Shown: piece by piece, positions 62,305 to 64,000 of the stretch
Layout of the letters: each line of letters opens with the position of its first letter
Numbering within the stretch: the first letter of the stretch is position 1
DNA from: a bacterium
Lineage (GTDB): Bacteria > CAIWAD01
Length of the DNA: 64,000 nucleotides
NCBI GenBank assembly: GCA_030429345.1
Contig: JAUIFJ010000007.1
Coordinates: 62,001 to 126,000 of the forward strand
Direction: 5' to 3'
Translations under genes and position numbers: made by a program
Notes under the pieces: model-generated
Seen by the model: the letters and a program-made list of their open reading frames with translations, nothing else
Databases searched by the model: none
What the model was told of the DNA's origin: nothing

Positions 62305-63020
62305 GCCGGCTCCTTTCCAATGGAACGGCGCATGCGATCGACCTCCTTCTGGCCGAGGAAGATCCACTGCCCGGGCTCGAGGGAGCGGATATCGAGGCCG
62401 GCGAACTGCCGCCGCGTGAGACGACGCACCTTGACTCCGAGCACGGCCATCATGCGCCGCAGCTGGCGGTTGCGGCCCTCGCGGAGCACGACCCGGTAAC
62501 GGGCATGCTTGCTGCTGCGGCCGACGGCCTCGATCTCCGCGGGGGCCGTGCGGCGGTCGTCGAGCTTGATGCCCTTGCGGAAGCGCTCCAGTTCCGGTTC
62601 CGTCAGCGGACGGTCCACCAGCAGCAGGTATTCCTTTTCCACGTGTCCGGAAGGGTGCAGCAGGCGGTTGGAGAGTTCGCCGTCATTGGTCAGCAGCAGG
62701 GCGCCGCTGCTGTCCAGGTCCAGGCGGCCCACCGGCACCACGCGCTCGGGCACCTCCACCAGGTCGGCGACCGTGCGCCGGCCATGGGGGTCGCTCATGG
62801 AAGTCAGCACGCCGCGCGGCTTGTTGAGCAGGATGTATACATGCCGCTTCTCGGGCTTGACGGCGCGGCCGTCGACGCTGACATGGTCCTCCGGCCCCAC
62901 CTCGCGCCCCAGGTCGCCGAGTTTCTCGCCGTTCAGGCGCACGCGCCCCTGGCGGATCAGCTCTTCGGCGTGCCTGCGGCTGCAGAGGCCGCTCGAGGCG
63001 ATATAGCGGTTGATGCGCAT
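62301..63020 (-). CDS. rluB: 23S rRNA pseudouridine synthase, RluB-like
   Basis: The protein is 239 aa. An S4 RNA-binding domain (INRYIASSGLCSRRHAEELI, GRVRLNGEKLGDL) is followed by the RsuA/RluB catalytic core with VGRLDLDSSGALLLTNDGEL (catalytic Asp) and REGRNRQLRRMMAVLG. The order scpB-rluB-cmk is the widely conserved one and favours RluB over RsuA or RluE. It lies 7 bp downstream of scpB. Confidence 0.92.
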   Translation of the reverse strand: MRINRYIASSGLCSRRHAEELIRQGRVRLNGEKLGDLGREVGPEDHVSVDGRAVKPEKRHVYILLNKPRGVLTSMSDPHGRRTVADLVEVPERVVPVGRLDLDSSGALLLTNDGELSNRLLHPSGHVEKEYLLLVDRPLTEPELERFRKGIKLDDRRTAPAEIEAVGRSSKHARYRVVLREGRNRQLRRMMAVLGVKVRRLTRRQFAGLDIRSLEPGQWIFLGQKEVDRMRRSIGKEPA

Positions 63021-63027
63021 CGAGGCC

Positions 63028-63975
63028 TCAGGCCCCTGCTTCGGGGGCGTCGCCTTCGGCGGGAGGCGGGAGGGGATGGCTGGGAGGCGCGTCTTCGGAA
63101 AGGCCTTCCTCGGCAGCGCCGCCTTCCCCGGTCGCAGGGCTTGTCGGCTCGTCCACGGCGTCCTCCCCGGAAGAGCCTCCCCGCGCAGCGGCCATTTCCG
63201 CGTCCGCCGGATCGGGGCCGGGCAGCAACTCGTTGACCGGGATCGCCGGCAGGTTCTCTTCGCCCGAATCCCGGCCGGCCATCAGTTCCTTGATTTCCTT
63301 CAGCCGCGGCATCTCCTTGAGATCCTCCAGGCCGAAATACTCGAGGAATTCGCGCGTCGTGCCGTAGAGCAGGGGCTTGCCGACAGCCTTGGAGCGACCG
63401 CGTATCACGACCAGGCGGCGATCGAGCAGGGTCTTGAGCACGCCGTCGGAGGCGACGCCGCGCAGGCTTTCCACTTCGCTCTTCGTGATCGGCTGCTTGT
63501 AGGCGATCACGGCCAGTGTTTCCAGCGCGGCCCTCGACAGGCGATGTCTCACCTGGACCTTCAGCAGGCGGCGGATGTCCTCGCCGTAGCGGCTGCGGCT
63601 GACCAGCTGCCAGCCCCCCGCCAGCCTCTTCAGGCGAAAGGACCGGCGACTGTCGGTGTAGTCTTCATTGAGCCGGTGGATGCAGGCCAGCACTTCATCG
63701 ACCCCGAAGCCCAGCAGCTCGGCCAGCTTCTCCTCGTCCAGCGCTTCCTCGGCGGCAAAGATCAGGGCTTCCACCCGGTCGCGGCCATCCTCGTGTTCCG
63801 CGACCAGGTGCTGCAGCGCCCGTCGGCTGTCTTCGGCATCCGCAGGGGCCGGTTCCTGGGCCGGGTCTTCGGCGCCTTCCCCGGATTCGCCCTCTGCCTT
63901 CGCCGTTTCCGCGGCAGGCTCCCGGGAAAGATCCTCGCTCCCTGGGGACAAGGATTCTTCGGTGGAAGAATCCAT
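63028..63975 (-). CDS. scpB: Segregation and condensation protein B (possibly 5'-truncated)
   Basis: At least 315 aa are visible. Two winged-helix domains lie about residues 65-235: VEALIFAAEEALDEEKLAEL, then SRAALETLAVIAYKQPITKS and LESLRGV-like EVESLRGVASDGVLKTLLDR. It forms the SMC-ScpA-ScpB complex that compacts chromosomes. Acidic, low-complexity extensions flank the core on both sides and are longer than usual. The frame stays open to the right window edge (EQPENVEE precedes the Met), and GAGGAA abuts the ATG, so the true start may lie outside. Confidence 0.92.
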   Translation of the reverse strand: MDSSTEESLSPGSEDLSREPAAETAKAEGESGEGAEDPAQEPAPADAEDSRRALQHLVAEHEDGRDRVEALIFAAEEALDEEKLAELLGFGVDEVLACIHRLNEDYTDSRRSFRLKRLAGGWQLVSRSRYGEDIRRLLKVQVRHRLSRAALETLAVIAYKQPITKSEVESLRGVASDGVLKTLLDRRLVVIRGRSKAVGKPLLYGTTREFLEYFGLEDLKEMPRLKEIKELMAGRDSGEENLPAIPVNELLPGPDPADAEMAAARGGSSGEDAVDEPTSPATGEGGAAEEGLSEDAPPSHPLPPPAEGDAPEAGA

Positions 63976-64000
63976 TTCCTCGACGTTCTCGGGCTGTTCC

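Overview
The window is a GC-rich chromosomal segment from a Gram-negative bacterium. I see no phage, IS element, plasmid or CRISPR. Several features suggest the FCB side of the tree or a neighbouring candidate phylum, though the phylum cannot be fixed from sequence alone. Two large secreted metalloproteases end in PNPFNPxT-type C-terminal sorting/FlgD-like domains. There is a TonB-receptor-like barrel, many lipoproteins, a TPR lipoprotein beginning CAYFNTYYNARKYY, BACON-like and carboxypeptidase-regulatory-like domains, and PEGA proteins. Almost every gene lies on the minus strand; only 1191-4731 and 47351-49237 are on plus.

Layout. 1-11.5 kb is an envelope/secretion region: a lipoprotein running off the left edge, a divergent TonB-receptor-like barrel, a class II aldolase, RlpA, a TPR lipoprotein, an M6 metalloprotease, an orphan 226-aa protein and a ribbon-helix-helix protein. 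Four of the promoter regions here carry sigma-54-like -24/-12 elements. 11.6-17.7 kb holds meaB, both methylmalonyl-CoA mutase subunits, a Crp/Fnr regulator and a small conserved protein. 17.7-22.7 kb makes nucleotide sugars (manC, UDP-xylose synthase, UDP-glucose dehydrogenase) with an Ig-like lipoprotein. 22.8-29.8 kb is a tightly overlapping cell-wall operon (glmS, LpoA-like, uppP, C26 amidotransferase, holA) ending in an ECF sigma factor and a putative anti-sigma factor before a terminator. 30-33.1 kb is accD-surE-guaA. 33.3-42.8 kb runs tilS-hpt-ftsH into three PEGA/TPR genes of unknown role, then folP and rimI. Two CAT tRNAs (initiator, and elongator Met or Ile2) lie at 43 kb. 43.2-51.1 kb is metabolic: a fungal-Lys4-like homoaconitase, a cold-shock protein, an acyl-CoA carboxylase subunit, an EtfD-like membrane Fe-S protein and etfBA. 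51.2-58.4 kb carries tgt, a small sigma-54-type transcription unit, an alkyltransferase-like protein, an M36-like metalloprotease and mtaB. 58.4-58.8 kb is an array of palindromic repeats. 58.8-64 kb is rpsA, plsC, cmk, rluB and scpB.

How the genes fit together. Methylmalonyl-CoA mutase, MeaB, the biotin-type carboxylase subunit, ETF and the EtfD-like quinone reductase form a coherent route for odd-chain or branched acyl-CoA oxidation feeding electrons into the quinone pool. GlmS, UppP, LpoA-like, RlpA, FtsH and the ECF pair form an envelope-building and stress theme. The secreted proteases with sorting domains and the barrel protein form a surface/secretion theme.

The least explained elements are: the sigma-54-like promoters and the small transcript at 52.5-52.7 kb; the palindromic repeat array at 58.5 kb; the long inverted repeats at 49.3 and 52.4 kb; and the PEGA/TPR cluster beside ftsH. 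No complete new defence or biosynthetic system is evident.
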